64,000 bases of DNA from the NCBI GenBank assembly GCA_014281115.1, contig JACONQ010000015.1, forward strand, positions 1,736,001 to 1,800,000. The letters run 5' to 3'. The DNA comes from Laburnicola sp. R22_1 (Eukaryota; Ascomycota; Dothideomycetes; Pleosporales; Didymosphaeriaceae). The notes below the pieces were generated by a model. It had not been told where the DNA came from. It made no database searches and saw only the letters and a list, made by a program, of their open reading frames with translations. Numbering within the stretch: position 1 is the first letter of the stretch; every line of letters starts with the position of its first letter. The position numbers and the translations under genes were made by a program. Shown piece after piece: positions 1 through 13,050 of this stretch.

Positions 1-1414
1 AATCCTGGCGCTGTTGAAGGTCTAGAGCTTTGCTCTTCTTCTTACGCTTCTTCTTAATAGATAGCGCCTGCCTAAGCCTATTGTTGTTATGCTTAAGCAG
101 CTCATTTTCAACAGATAGGTGGTGGAGTGATTGACGAAGCTTTTGTGTATCCTTGCTACTTTGATTACTCACTGCGGAGCGTACAAGCCTATCCATCTTT
201 CTCTAATCATGATCACTAAGCCCTGATGAGGAGCTATTGCCTGATTCTTGATCCTGGGTGAACCTATTAAGGATAGGATCAGGATTAGGTGGCGATATAC
301 CTGTGGCTCTAAAAGAGCTCAGGATAGTTGATTCCTTAAAGGAGACCTTCCACGCGTTCCAGAATAGGGGGAAGAAGTCGCCTTTGGTGATAGAAACCAG
401 GCCCTGGCTTCTATGGAGATATCTTGATAGCTCTGCTAAGTAGGCTATTAATAGAGGCTTAAACATCGCAATGTTAAGAGGCTGAAGCGTATAAGTTGAA
501 TAAGGAGGCAGGATAGCAAGGAGGATCCTATGCTGATTACAGTAGTCAATAAAGTCTATAGTAATGTGGGATCCATAGCTATCTACGATTAAGAGTTAAT
601 ATAATTGGCGGGTCTTCTCTTTTGTGCAGCAATTAAATACCTGTTTAAGCTAGGCAAGCCTAATATTATTGTTCGTCTAGCCAGAGGGTGATGAGGTAAT
701 AAAGACTTCTTGTTCTCCTGCCTTAATATCCTCTACCTAGCTTAATTAGATGCCCTTGTTTGCAGCCTTATAGATAAGGCTTAGCGGCAGAGCTAATCTA
801 TTAGCGCAGATACATGTTAGGAGCGTAATCCATGCGCGATTGCCATCCTAGAGCGATGCCCTAACCTCCTTCTTCTCCCACATTCGTCTGCTGAATATCT
901 GTTTTAATCTACCTACGATACCAATCAGGAAGCCTTTTTCGTCCATATTGTAGATATGACAAGGATCTATCTGATACTAATCGATCTTGCTGTGTAGGAG
1001 GTTGAAATAGAGGCGATATTTATCCTCTAAATTAGCTTTGTGGCGATTGCTGTCTATGCTAACTGTCTATTGCGAGATAAGCTAAATGCTGTGTTAGTTA
1101 ATAAAGCGGGTAACCTAGCTCTCGCTGACTAGCTCCTTTGCTATAGTAGAGGCGAAGTTTTGTATTATCTCTCTAGTGGGAGGTATATGTCTCTCTGTAA
1201 GTCCTTTGATATATTATACGAGCTCCTGCTCTTGCTGTAGGTTAAGTTTCAGCTAGTTGATATTCTTGACCTGCCTGGGGCGCGTTACCCCTTGATGCCT
1301 TCGACCCAACGTAGATTGTTTAAGCCCATGCCTAGCAGCAACTTCTGTATATAAAAAATCTTCTCCTGGTTCTCGCGATTCTATCTTATCAATCGCAGCC
1401 TGATATGGATCCAT
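1..1414 (-). pseudogene. pogo-family transposase remnant, copy 1
   Basis: The start codon (complement of 1412-1414) opens MDPYQAAIDKIESREPGEDF, an N-terminal psq/CENP-B-type helix-turn-helix region. Further along, at about 200-466, an uninterrupted stretch carries the end of the DDE domain (MFKPLLIAYLAELSRYLHRS) with the reading frame intact where copy 2 has lost one base. Many TAG/TAA stops lie between, most explicable as CAG/CAA or TGG converted by RIP. The enzyme would cut and paste the element at TA sites. It is inactive here. The rest of the C terminus is beyond the window edge. Confidence 0.85.
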
Positions 1415-1502
1415 AATGGTGGAGTTATCGCGTGCTGAAGTTAGGGTGTTTTGGTGTTGCGCGGGCATTACGCGAATCCGGGCATTACGCGCACGGACAC
1501 GG
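1..1502 (-). mobile_element. pogo/Fot1-like DNA transposon, copy 1 (cut by window edge)
   Basis: This is the 3'-to-left part of a TIR transposon whose other end lies outside the window. It aligns base for base with 60,731-62,231 apart from one G (five Gs here, four there, near 366-371) and many transitions. The right terminal inverted repeat, ending in GGACACGG, stops at 1502 and is followed by the TA typical of Tc1/mariner-pogo insertions. C/T and G/A differences occur in both directions between the copies, so both have been hit by RIP. To its right the sequence enters a gypsy element in its gag-pol region, so the transposon most likely inserted into that element. Confidence 0.9.
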
Positions 1503-1799
1503 TATAACCTTATCTTTATACTAAATACTATAATAATTAACTATATCTAGAAGCTTATAAACTAGTCTACTACTAATATTATAAACATTTATAAAAAAGA
1601 TAGCAACAGTCTATTATAGTACTTACGTAATACTAGTAATATTAATAAATAACACTAGTACACTATAGCCCTAAAGGCAAAGGCCACAACTATAAGTATG
1701 TCTACGACGTGAATAAAGATAGTAGAGTCTCGCGCTTTAACAACGTTATTAAAATAAAACCTTAATAAGGTTATATTTAGCTAGACTAAGAAAGAGAGG

Positions 1800-4700
1800 C
1801 ATATGTTAGCGCGCTTAAAACTGTGCTTTAAGTGTAGTAAGCCTAACTACTAATAACGTAACCTACACACACCCTACTATAATAAGCCTACTATACTATC
1901 TACTAATATCCCTATATTGCTCGTCGCCCTATAAGCGTTGCACGCTAACAAATTAAAAACTAAAGATAAGTCCACTAAGGACAATATTAAAGTTAACAAT
2001 AATGGCTTTATAATTAACTTAGAAAACTAGATACTCCTACGCAAAACCGCACGTAGGAGCTAGACTAGCGTAGTACTAAGAGAACGTTAGACTAGATTTA
2101 ATTAAGTCACGACCAATTTAAAACCGCCGCCGCTCTTACTATTCCGCTTAATTAAGCCTGTCCTAGTAAATACTAAGTCTCCTCCACCTTCTTAACTAAC
2201 AGTCCTCTTAATATAATATTAGAAAATATAATATTATCCTAGGTATAAATTAGATAGACTATTATAAGCCCTTAATTTAATTCAGTAAAATTTATTCTAT
2301 AGAGTTTAAATTAGATTGCTATCAAACTAACTACTTATATTAAGGACAACTCAAAACTATATACTATAATTAACTATTAAAGAGCGAGTTGCGTAAAACT
2401 TCGCTAGTTAGTAATATATACATAATTAGTGCGTACGCTACTATTCGATTAGCTACTTAAGACTCTAATAACGTTGTCTAGGTAGAGCCCCATTATTAGG
2501 ACTTGCTTAAGCGTCCTTCTAATAATAACGTCTCCCTTAACGCGTTTAAGAACAGCTTTCCTAGTTTGGCTGCTATAATAACTAAAGAGAACTTTAATAA
2601 GTATATAGAAAAGCTAAACTAAGTACCTTAGTTAGATAATAAGCTTTGTAACATAGTCCCTAAATTTGTCTTTAATAAGTTTAAGCAAGTGTTTAGCGCT
2701 GTTAAAGCTAACACCCTACCTCCGCGCTACAAGGGAGTTAACCACACAATTAATATGGACCCAAGCTCTCCAATCCCTTAACCTAAAATCTATGGGCTAA
2801 CGCGCACTAAAACTAAAGTAGTTAAGAAATATATTAATAAAATACTAGGCAAAGGGTTTATACGCCCAAGTATATTACTATGGGCGGCGCTAGTACTAGT
2901 AGTAAAGAAGCCTAGAAGTAGTCTCTAGATTTGTGTTAACTACTAACATTTAAACGCTATAATAAAAAAGAATTAAAACGCGCCTCCCTCTCTTAAAAAG
3001 ACGCTTGCTAGAATGGCCAAGGTCTCTATTATATTATTAGTAGACGTTATCGCCGCCTTTAACACTATACAAATTAAAGAAGGCAATAAAGAGAAAATAG
3101 CATTTATAACACAGTATAGGCTATATAAGTATATAGTTATGCCTTTTAGACTCTATAATACTCTGGGGACTTTTTAGACTTTTATTAATAAGACGCTTTG
3201 CAAGTATCTTAACAACTTTTATATAGCGTACTTAGACAACGTCCTTATATATAATAAGTAAGAAGATAAGTATAAGGCGCACATACTTAAGGTAATTACT
3301 AGACTTTACAACACTAGTCTATACTTAAATTTCGCAAAGTGCAAATAAATGTTAAATGGGTAAAGTATTTAGAACTTATACTTACTACTAACAGCATTAA
3401 AATAGATCCTAAGAAAGTTAAGACTATGGCAAATTAGCCCACACCCTAGTGCATAAAGGACGTGTAAGCCTTTCTAGGATTTGCTAACTTTTACTAATAG
3501 TTTATTGCTAGGTTTTTACACCTAGCTAAGCCACTTACTAAACTTATAAGAAACGGCGTGCATAAAGAGTTTCTACTAGCCCTAGACTTAAAGGCTTTAG
3601 CTATGTTTAATAAACTAAAGAAGGCTTTTTATAACACTAATAGAAAGGTTCTAGCTTACTTTAACTCTAATCTAGAAATATGGCTAAAAACTAACACTTC
3701 TAACTTTGTGTATACTGTAGTACTTTTATAAATACATAATAGGGTATTACAACCTATCGCGTTCTTATTACATAAGATAACACCTATAGAATAAAACTAT
3801 AAAATATATAATAAAAACTCCTTACTATTATCTAAGCTTTTAAAAAGTAGTAGTTTAAACTTACTAGCACAAATAATCCTATAAAGGTTCTGTCTAACTA
3901 CTAAGTATTATAGATATTTATAACTAATAAACAACTTAACCGCCCCTAAGCTAGATGGGCTAAGTTTCTATCCAAGTTTAATTTTAAAATTACATACTAG
4001 CCTAAGATTTAAGGTACTAAACCTAACACTCTAACACATTATTTAGATAACCTACCTTAAGATATAAAAGACGCGTATAGGCAACACTAATAGCAAGTTA
4101 TTATTAAGCCATATTAGATTAATCTAGAACTTAGAATCGCGTATATAGCGTGCAAACAGGATGCTAGCGCGCAACACGCAGTTTACTTGGCCTAGATTAT
4201 AACTCTCTACTCTATACAAAGTCTTATCTCTATTACGCGCAATATATATAATAATAGTAAAAGGTATAATATTATAAAATAAGTCACACTTAGCAGTGTG
4301 GTAATAAGCGTTTTAGGAGAGAAAAATTTACCTAATAATATAAACCTATTACTAACACTCTATAACCCTTTAGCAACCACTAACACTTGTAATAAACAAC
4401 CCTAAAACGCACCCACTATGCCTTATAATAAGCAACCGCCAAACGCACCTAGCGTACCCCATAATAAGCAACCCTAAGCCGCACCCGCCATGCCCTAGGT
4501 ACCCGCCATGCCTATTAATAAATAATTAAACAATATACCTACTATAAAGCCTAATAAGCAACTACTAGTAAAGACACTAAGCATAGCAAAACTAATAAAT
4601 AAAATCTGTTTAGTATACCTAGCAGACAAGAATTTAATAACAATTATAATAGTGTTAAAAGATAGTTAACAGAGGATTCCGTACAATCTTATACATAAAG

Positions 4701-6150
4701 GCACCAGACTAGAGCTTAGCAATTATTAGTTATACGGCGGTCTACTATACGTACGAGGCAAAGTATACGTTCCTAATATCCTAGAACTCCGCGTCTATAT
4801 AATTAACCATGTACACAAATCGCTCTGCGGGGGACATAGAGAAAAACACAAGAGTTACACACAATTAACATAGTAATATTTCTAGCCTAATATAATAAGC
4901 AACGTTACCTAGTATATTAAAGCTTATCTACTCTGCTAATATATAAAGACCTACCGTAATGATAAATAAGACCTACTTTATCTACTACCTATACCAAAAC
5001 AATACTAAACATTAATCTTAATTAATTACATCACTAAACTCTCGCCTTATATAGTTAATAGTCGTATGTATAAACACATCCTTATTATAGTTAACTAACT
5101 TAGCAAATAATAGAAGTTTATACTAGTTATAGACTTATATATTAATACTCTTATATAAGTCTTTATTAAATTTATATAGCGTAAAAAAAATACTTAGAGA
5201 ATATAGTATTAGACTAAGGAGCGCAATTTACATCTTACTTCTAGAAACGCCTCTATTAACGCGTTGGCACAAAACCCAAGTTATTAACATCACATTATTC
5301 TAAAACTAATAGACAGATAGAAAACGCTAACACTTTTCTAAAATAATACTTAAGAGCGTTTATTAATTACAAATAAGACAACTAGGCCATCCTACTACCT
5401 ATGGTTAAATTTGTCGCCAATTCTTTAATAAGAACTAGCATAGGTATAATGCTATTTTACGTCACTAAAGGATATAAACTCTAGTTAGGTCTAGAGCCGC
5501 CACTACTAATTAATAAGGCACTAATCGCACCTGCCAAAGCTAATCGGGTCCAAGTTAACTATTTCGTAGAACGCCTTTATTAGTTGCACAACAACCTCTA
5601 TAAAAGTCTTAAATAGGCTTAGATAAAGTAAGCAGAGTATAATAATAATAAAAGGCAACTTGCCAAAGTGTTTAAAGTTAGTAACTAAGTCATAGTTAAT
5701 TTCTGTCACGCTTGTACAACTTAACCCAGCCAATCTTTAGACTATAAGAACTATAGACTATTTATAATTATTAAATTAATTAATAATATGGCCTATAAGG
5801 TAGACCTTTTACTAAAGATACAAATCTATAATATGTTTCACCCATAGTTATTATATTTGCATAAGCAACTACTATCTAGCCAAGCACCTATACCTAAAGG
5901 CCCTATTAAAATTGTTAACCCTAATATCTAAGATAACTCTAACTATAAAGTTAAAGCAATTTTAGCCGCACAACTTAATTAAAATCTAAAGGATTTACTA
6001 ATATATAATTATAAGGGCCTTCTATAGTACAAAGTTAAATAGAAGAACTACCCACTAGGACTAGACAACCTGTTATAGGAGCTATACATAAACTTAGTTA
6101 GCTCGTTAGACCTAGTCTATAACTAGCATAAGACTTACCCCTCTACTCCT
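1800..6150 (+). pseudogene. gypsy element 1 gag-pol remnant
   Basis: Around 1825-1870 a decayed CCHC zinc knuckle reads LCFKCSKPNY followed by two stops. At about 2670-3260 reverse transcriptase is recognisable: VPKFVFNKFKQVF, then GKGFIRPS, then a mutated YLDD box reading YLDN near 3229. RNase H (TNTSNFVYTVV) lies near 3690, the integrase zinc-binding segment (HVHKSLCGGHREK) near 4810, and a chromodomain (YKVK-KNYPLG) near 6030-6060. All parts lie in the expected chromovirus order but are riddled with stops. The D-to-N change in YLDD is a G-to-A transition. Confidence 0.85.
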
Positions 6151-6875
6151 ATTCACAGAAAGTTTACTACGCTAATAGGCAAATAGGATATATTATTACT
6201 AAGAATAAGCGAACTTACTACCTTAATATAACGTAATATATAGGTAGTAAGTATTTACATCCTTCTCTACTAACGCAAGTTACTATTATAAAAAGGATGC
6301 CTCTACTATTTATATTACTATTAATATTTATTATAGTAGTTACGCTCTTAAATAATATAGACTAGAATATTAGTATTGTAAGTATAATAGTAAAATATCT
6401 ATGTGTTAGAAATTACTTATATACTAGGGGTTGCCTATATATTAGAGACTATATAGTTAAGCCTAATAAAAGTAACTATGCCTAGCAATAGTAATTGCAC
6501 TTAATAATAGTAAACCACTATATATATACACGCTAATATTACTACCTATAAGTAAGAATTTACAAGTTATAATTTATAAGCTATAGCTATAAGTTATAAT
6601 TATATAATGTATAGACGAAATTTCGCTAACCTAGTCTAGCAGCTTATACCTAGATTACTAAGAAACACTAGATTTACTATAGCGCCATTATACTAACCTA
6701 GTATATAATCTTAGTAATATGCCTAATAGATAATAAAACTAGTTACAAATACAACGTACATTAAAAACCCAGGTATAAGGTAATAATTTTAGGGACTAGG
6801 ATACTAGAGGCATAAGAAGGGCATAGTATTATTATAAAAGCGATAGAACTGCTCTTCTTAGAGGGGGGTGGGTAG

Positions 6876-7087
6876 TATAATAGATTAATGCCTAGAGGCG
6901 CCGCGGCCCTAAGGCAGGCCAGAGATAACGCTTTATTTTCGGCGCTAGCCCAACTAGGCCTAGCACCTAGCGCCCACCGCGCGCCCACTATACAGTAGGC
7001 GTGGGTAATTACTAGGATCCCCACGTAGTATCTTACCCATAGAGTTTAATTAACTATTATCTTAACTCTAACTATTAATCCTTTATA
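6876..7087 (+). repeat. 3' LTR of gypsy element 1 with preceding polypurine tract
   Basis: A polypurine tract (GAGGGGGGTGGGTAG, 6861-6875) immediately precedes the LTR, exactly as in the better preserved element at 33,771. The LTR begins TATAATAGATTAATGCC, a RIP form of the TGTGATGGATTAATGC that opens the homologous LTR (minus strand) at 24,167. Homology to 23,975-24,167 runs to the end at 7087. It stands out as a GC-richer island in AT-rich DNA and contains GCGCTAG-type palindromic arms shared by related LTRs in this window. Confidence 0.8.
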
Positions 7088-7129
7088 GCTAGTAAGCGTA
7101 GTAAATTTCTTATATATAGGGATAGATAG

Positions 7130-10100
7130 GTAAGTCTTATACCAGTCTATTACTAGGTCTAATAACGTAATAAGATTTATATAAGGCTCCCAGAATGAGT
7201 TATTAGGGCCTAATAGATAATCTTTCCACTTAATCTTATATTATAACAGGCCCTTCTAATTTCGTATTAGCGAATCGCGAAGATTTTAATTAACTCTAAC
7301 ATCTAGTATTGCTTTAATATTATAGTTAGAGTTGTCTTATACGTTAGAATCTAAGATGTTAATAGGTCCCTTAGGAATAGGCTATTGTCTATTAAGAGGC
7401 TTATCCTTATATAGGTGTAATAACTAAGAATAAAAGGCATTATATATACAAATGCTTAGTAGTAAGTTAATATAGTACACTATATTATTAATAGATTGAA
7501 TAATAGTAAATAGGCCTTAGTTCTTATAGTTAAGCAATAGGCTTAGGCGAGTTATATATATAGCGAAAGTTAATTATTATCTTATTCTCTATATTAAAAA
7601 TAGTGGCGGATTATTATTTATTATTAGCATACTTAGCTTACTTAGCTTAGGCCTAGCTAAGACTATTATAAAGGTTATTATAAAGTTAGTCTAGTTATTC
7701 CGCAAATTAGTTAGCCTTAATATAGTTAGTCTTTGCTAGGGTAGTAAGCTTCTTATCTAGTAGTATAGATAGCTCTAGACTAGAGTATGGCTTATATCCT
7801 TTAGTTACGTAGAAAGAAGTCATATCTATACTTATACTTATTATAGAGTTGGCAACAAATTCTACTATAAATAGTAGCAGCGTCTAGTTATCCTATTTAT
7901 AGTTAATAAAGAAGCGACGATACTATTTTAAAAAGGCATTTGCATTCTTAGTCTAACTATCTATTTTAGGATAGTAGGACGTGGATAACTTTAGCCTTGT
8001 TCTAACGTATTAATATACCTATTTCTAAAAGTAAGAGGTAAATTACGCGCCTCTATTAAAGATAATATTATTTAGATATTTCTCTTCTTACTATATAAAT
8101 TTTATAAAAGCCTAGACTAGTGTATTAATACAAAGGTCTATAATAGAGATAAACTTCTTTTTCTTACTTAGTTAATTAACTATAATAAGTATGTACTTAT
8201 ACGTGTAACTATTATCTTTACATTGTAGTAATTTAGTAATATAGTTAATTAAGATTAATATTTAGTATTTTTTAGGTATTGGCAATAGGTGTAATAGACC
8301 CTATTTACTATTATGGTACGTTTTAGTTTATTAATAGAGTAGGCAGGCCTTAATATACTATGCTACATTGCTTATTATATTAGGCTAAAAATACTAATAA
8401 GTTAGCTTTATATAACTCTTATATTTCTCTCTATATCCTCTATATAGTAACTTATACACATAATCTATAATCCTTATACGTAGGCTAGAGGCATCTAGGA
8501 TATAGATTTTACCGCAAACGTAAAGTAAGCCCCTATATAGTTAGTAGTCGCTTAATTTTAATTAGGTGCCTCTATAAATAAGCTTATATAGTATCCTCTA
8601 GCGTCTATTTTATATAGCCTTAATTATTGCTATTAAGTTCTTATCTTATAAGTATACTATGTGTATTTCCTTTAATAACTCTAATATGCTAAGTATCTCT
8701 ACTAGTAGCAAAGTAGAATCTGCAAGGGGTTTAGTCTAAGGCGGCTTAGTAGGAGGCTTAATTAGTTAGTTAGTAGGTTTAGTAAATTAGTAACTAGATT
8801 GCTATGAGGCAAGCGCGCGGCTAGATCTGTAATAATGGTTTCTAGGAACAGAAAGTTACCTATTTTGCTATTATTGCTATTACTATCCTTACTATTACTA
8901 TCCCTACTTAAGTTAAGTTACTTATTATTTAGTAGGGCTAGTGTTTTGCCAAAGAAACTTTTGTTATTTAGTAGGGCTAGTGTGTCGCTAGAGAAACTTT
9001 CTTTTTTTTCTCTATTACGCAAGCGTTAACTACGCTAAGAATATATTTTTTAGTAATACTTATCTTCTTAGCGTTATTATATATATTCTATGCTATTAAT
9101 ATAATACTCTATATTATATATAGAGTTGCTACCTAGGCTAGGTATAAAGCGTATTATACTTTTGCGTCCTGTATATATATTATATACGCCACTTAAAGTT
9201 ACAAATTAATCTAATATAGTTTAATAACAACTTGATATTAGTGTTATTATTATAAATTATCTACACTCTATGGTAAGTTATTAGAACGTTGCGTTAAGGC
9301 GTCTGACTTAGTACCTTAGACTCTAGAATAGTATGTAATTTTAAAATTAAACTTAGAGAGAAACTCCGCTTAGTCGGCTTACCTATAGTTTAAACGTTTG
9401 TTGGTTATAAACGTCTATAGTGCCTAATAGTTAAATAGGACTTTAATTAGATTATTAGTTTTAGCTAATTTAAAACGCCACTCCTTAAAAGCCTATACTA
9501 TAGTAAGTAGTTTCTTATTATAAATTTCATAGTTGCACTTAGCTAGCGTTATTTTGTATAATAGAAACGCAGTAGGCTAGAGGACTTTCTTATGTATCTA
9601 AGATAGTATAGCGGCGCAGACAAAGTTAAATATATTAATCTCTAACTAGGTCTCTAAATCTATATTAAAATAAGCAAGCACCTAACTATTTGCGTTACTA
9701 AACGCGTGTTTTAATTTCTTAAACATTTTTAAGGCCTTAGAGTTAGCCGCTAAAGGGAACTTTTTGTGCACTTTATCTTTAGTTAGTTTAGTAAGTAGTT
9801 TAGCTAGATATAAAAAGCCTTTAATAAACTATTAGTAGAAGTTTATAAATCCTAGAAAAGCTTATATATCCTTTACACACTATAGGATAGGCTAATTAAT
9901 AACTATTTTAACCTTTTCTAAATCTATTTCTATACTATTAGTTGTAAGGATAAGTCCTAGATACTTTACGCGAGTAACCTTCCACTTACACTTAGTAGGG
10001 TCTAAATAGAGTCCTGTGTTGCATAGTTTTATAAGGACTTTAAGCACGTACTCTTTATAGTTCTTTTTATACTCGCTATAGATTAAGATGTTATCTAAGT

Positions 10101-11960
10101 ACGCTGTGCAAAAATTATTAAGGTACTCTGAGAGTATTTTATTAATAAAGGTCTAGAAAGTACCTACGGCGTTACATAATCTAAAGGGCATAACAACGTA
10201 TTTATATAGTCTATAACGCATTATAAAGGCAGTCTTTTCTTTATCTTCTTCTTTAATACAGACTATATTAAATGCTGCCACCACGTCTATAAGTAATATA
10301 ATAGACACCTTTACCATACGCACAAGAGTCTCTTTAATAGAAGATAGTGCATTTTAGTTCTTTTTTATAATAGCATTTAATTGTTAGTAGTTAATGCAAA
10401 TCTAGAGTCCACCTTTAGGTTTCTTAACCACTAGTACTAGTGCAGCCTATAGTGACGTACTTAGTTAAATAAAACCTTTTCTAAGCATTTTATTAATATA
10501 TTTCTTAACTATCTTAGTTTTAGTACGCGTTAGACCATAAATCTTTAGTTATAGAATTATAGCTGTTAAGTTAATATTAATAGCGTAATTAACTTCTTCG
10601 CGATATAAAGGTAGGGTATTAGCTTTAGTTATACTAAAAACCTACTTAACCCTATTATACACAAAGCTAGGCACTATTTTCTATAGCTCCTTATCTAATC
10701 TAGGTGCTTAGTTTAGTTTGTTAACATACTTATTAAAGTCCTCCTTAGTTATAGTAGCTACAAGTCCTATAAAAGAATTCCTAAGGGCATTAACACTAAC
10801 GTTCTTATTAGGTGGTTAGTTAAGTAGATTCTAATAGTAAGGCTTAACCCAGACTATATTATTAGGATTGTAAGCAGCAGATTTAACAGTAATGTACGCA
10901 CTAATTATATAAATATTACCTATAATAAATATCTTATATAATTTGTTTTTTAAAGGCTTATTATAGTAAACTATTTTAGATTATCTATAATATAAGTAAT
11001 TAACGCAGTAGTGGTCTAATTCGAATTCTATTAACTAAGAATTACTAAAACGTATAATAGGCTCGTAGTAGTTAGTCTAGTTTATTTCTAGAATAAGGTC
11101 GTATTTTCTAGTATTAGTGACGTAATAAAGGATAGTTAATATATAACTACTTGTGAGGGTGCTAGCCCGAGTTAAAAGTTAATTGTTAAAATCTACGGTG
11201 CCGTACTAGTAACGGCTCGACAAGTCACTATATAGGTGGCTAAGGCCGCGCTAGTGCCTAATTAGGTACTAGCGCCGGAGTGTCGGTGCCGACCCTCGGG
11301 CGATTCCATAACACTACTATACTTAATTATTATATCCATAGCTTTTATAAGCTTTGCCACCTCTTCTCTATTAGCTAGGACTAGTTATATGGGCCTATCT
11401 GTCTTTATTATAGTATAACCTTATTACTTCACCTAATATTAGCTAATAAAACGCGCGCTTACTCTAGTGTCTAATAGAGTTATTATCTTATACTATCCTC
11501 TAGGTATGTAAACTTAACTAGAGAATATTAACTAAGTAGTTATATTTAGTAGTTTGTTAGTAAGGAAGGTAGTAGAGACTTAGTGGCCCCTATTATAAGC
11601 TTATAAGAGCGGAATAGCAAGGGTAGTAGTAGTTTTAAATTAATTATAGCTTAAGCGAACTTAATCTAAGATCCTCTTTGCACTATACTAGTCTAGTTCC
11701 TACGTATAGTTTTGCGTAGAAGCGTCTAGTTTTCTAAATTAATAATAAGTTTATCTTTATTAACTTCTAGGTTATTATTATTAATATTGTCTTTAGTCTT
11801 AGATCTATCTATATGTATAGCCTATAGCGCAGCTATTAAGGTAGAAATATTGCTTAAAAATATAATAGGCTTGTTTTAATAGGGTGTATGCGGATTGCGC
11901 TGCTAATAGTTGCCTTTACTACACTTAAAATATAGCTTAAGTTATACTAGCGTCTTATAT
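7130..11960 (-). pseudogene. gypsy element 2 gag-pol remnant
   Basis: On the minus strand a CCHC knuckle reads LYFKCSKGNY near 11,940-11,900 (first Cys changed to Tyr, His to Tyr). Reverse transcriptase follows at about 10,600-9,850, with AYLDN near 10,100 replacing YLDD. The chromodomain reads YKIKWKDYLLGPNNSFWEP near 7,250-7,190, the clearest landmark. Integrase and RNase H lie between but are poorly preserved. Stops interrupt every domain. A solo LTR (11,152-11,313) sits between knuckle and reverse transcriptase. Confidence 0.82.
11152..11313 (-). repeat. solo LTR (162 bp) with perfect TSD
   Basis: A TG...CA-bounded GC-richer island flanked by a perfect 5-bp duplication CTACT (11,147-11,151 and 11,314-11,318). 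On the minus strand it begins TGTTATGGA, like the LTRs at 25,853 and 33,771, and contains the same GCGCTAG (11,248-11,254) / CTAGCGC (11,269-11,275) inverted arms. It is what remains after recombination between two LTRs of a related gypsy element inserted into element 2. Confidence 0.85.
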
Positions 11961-12867
11961 TCTTTATTTGTTTATCTATACGCGGCGCGACTATTAGTTT
12001 GCTTAGTTAGCGCACTATAGATCTTAGTAGTTGCCTTTATTATACGTACTAAAGAAGTGCTATTAGTTAGAGTCTTTGCCTTTAGTGTAGTAATATACTA
12101 GCGTTGCTTATTAATATTACTTATATTTTTTAAGTATTAGGCAAGGAAGTTACTATCCCTCTTACAAATATTTGCAGCGTTCGCAATAGACTAGTTTATA
12201 AGTTTTTAAGTATAATTAATTATTATAGAGTTAGGTATATAGATAAGGTTACGCATGGCTATAAATTAAATCTTTTATAATATAAAAGATTCGCCAGCCT
12301 TCTATTTAAGCAGTTATAATAAATCTGCTAACTTATTTAATAGTTTTATAATCTTATTTATAGTAGTGTGTCTATAAAACTCGTCCAATATATTAATATA
12401 CTCTATATAGTAATTAAGGCGTAAATCTTTAACTAGAGCCTATATATTATTCTTAATATAGTTTATAAGGTACACAATTCGCTAATTCTTATTATTATAC
12501 GCTAGTATACACTTATTTATAGCTAAGTAGCGCTACCTCTTATAGTTTTTATCCTCTTTACTATTAAACTTCTTTAGGTCTAGCATCTTAGTAATATAAT
12601 AACTATTACTAGAAATAGTAGCGGCAAAAGTAGTAGTAATAGATAGAGCTCTAGGAATATATAGTTTACAAAACTTAGTCTAATAGTTATTGCGCTTATT
12701 ATAATTATCTTAGTAGTTATAATTACAGTTATTAGTGCGCTTAGCCCTCTTAGTTATAGGCTGCACAAATAATATATAAAATAGGCTATAGTCTTAGTAA
12801 GGTAAACTAGTACGCAATAATTAGGTGTTATAATAAAGGAAGAAATTTTATAATAAATAAACGTCTT

Positions 12868-13050
12868 TGTATTACGACGCGTCCCATATTGCAGTGTAAC
12901 CCCCTAGTTGCCCTAGACTAGCCTAGATTAGTCTTGGCTAGGTTAGAGTTTTCTTCTTAGGCCTTGTAGCCTTTAGACCTACTTTCCTTTTTTTAAGAGA
13001 TTGCCTTAGTAGTGAATTAATAGATTAAGCATTATACTTATAATTTTATA
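12868..13050 (+). repeat. 5' LTR of chromovirus A
   Basis: Begins TGTATTACGACGCG and ends at TTATA, the mutated form of the CTTACA end of copy B. About 183 bp, aligned along most of its length to the copy B LTRs, with a slightly different first 15 bases. Confidence 0.8.

Larger units (their letters stand above)
1503..7087 (+). mobile_element. Ty3/gypsy element 1, RIP-decayed, 5' part missing
   Basis: A plus-strand gypsy retrotransposon with gag, reverse transcriptase, RNase H, integrase, chromodomain, polypurine tract and 3' LTR in canonical order. Its 5' end is not in the window; the pogo copy 1 sits where more gag would be expected. Almost every reading frame is broken by TAA/TAG. The element ends where a minus-strand gypsy element begins mid-chromodomain tail (7088), so it appears to have inserted into that older element. 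Little coding capacity survives. Confidence 0.85.

Noticed and set aside
6761..7024. Minus-strand frame of 87 codons at the GC-richer island
   Set aside because: It spans the polypurine tract and 3' LTR of gypsy element 1; a chance frame.
8835..9029. Plus-strand frame of Leu/Ser repeats
   Set aside because: Low complexity opposite the decayed minus-strand integrase region of gypsy element 2.
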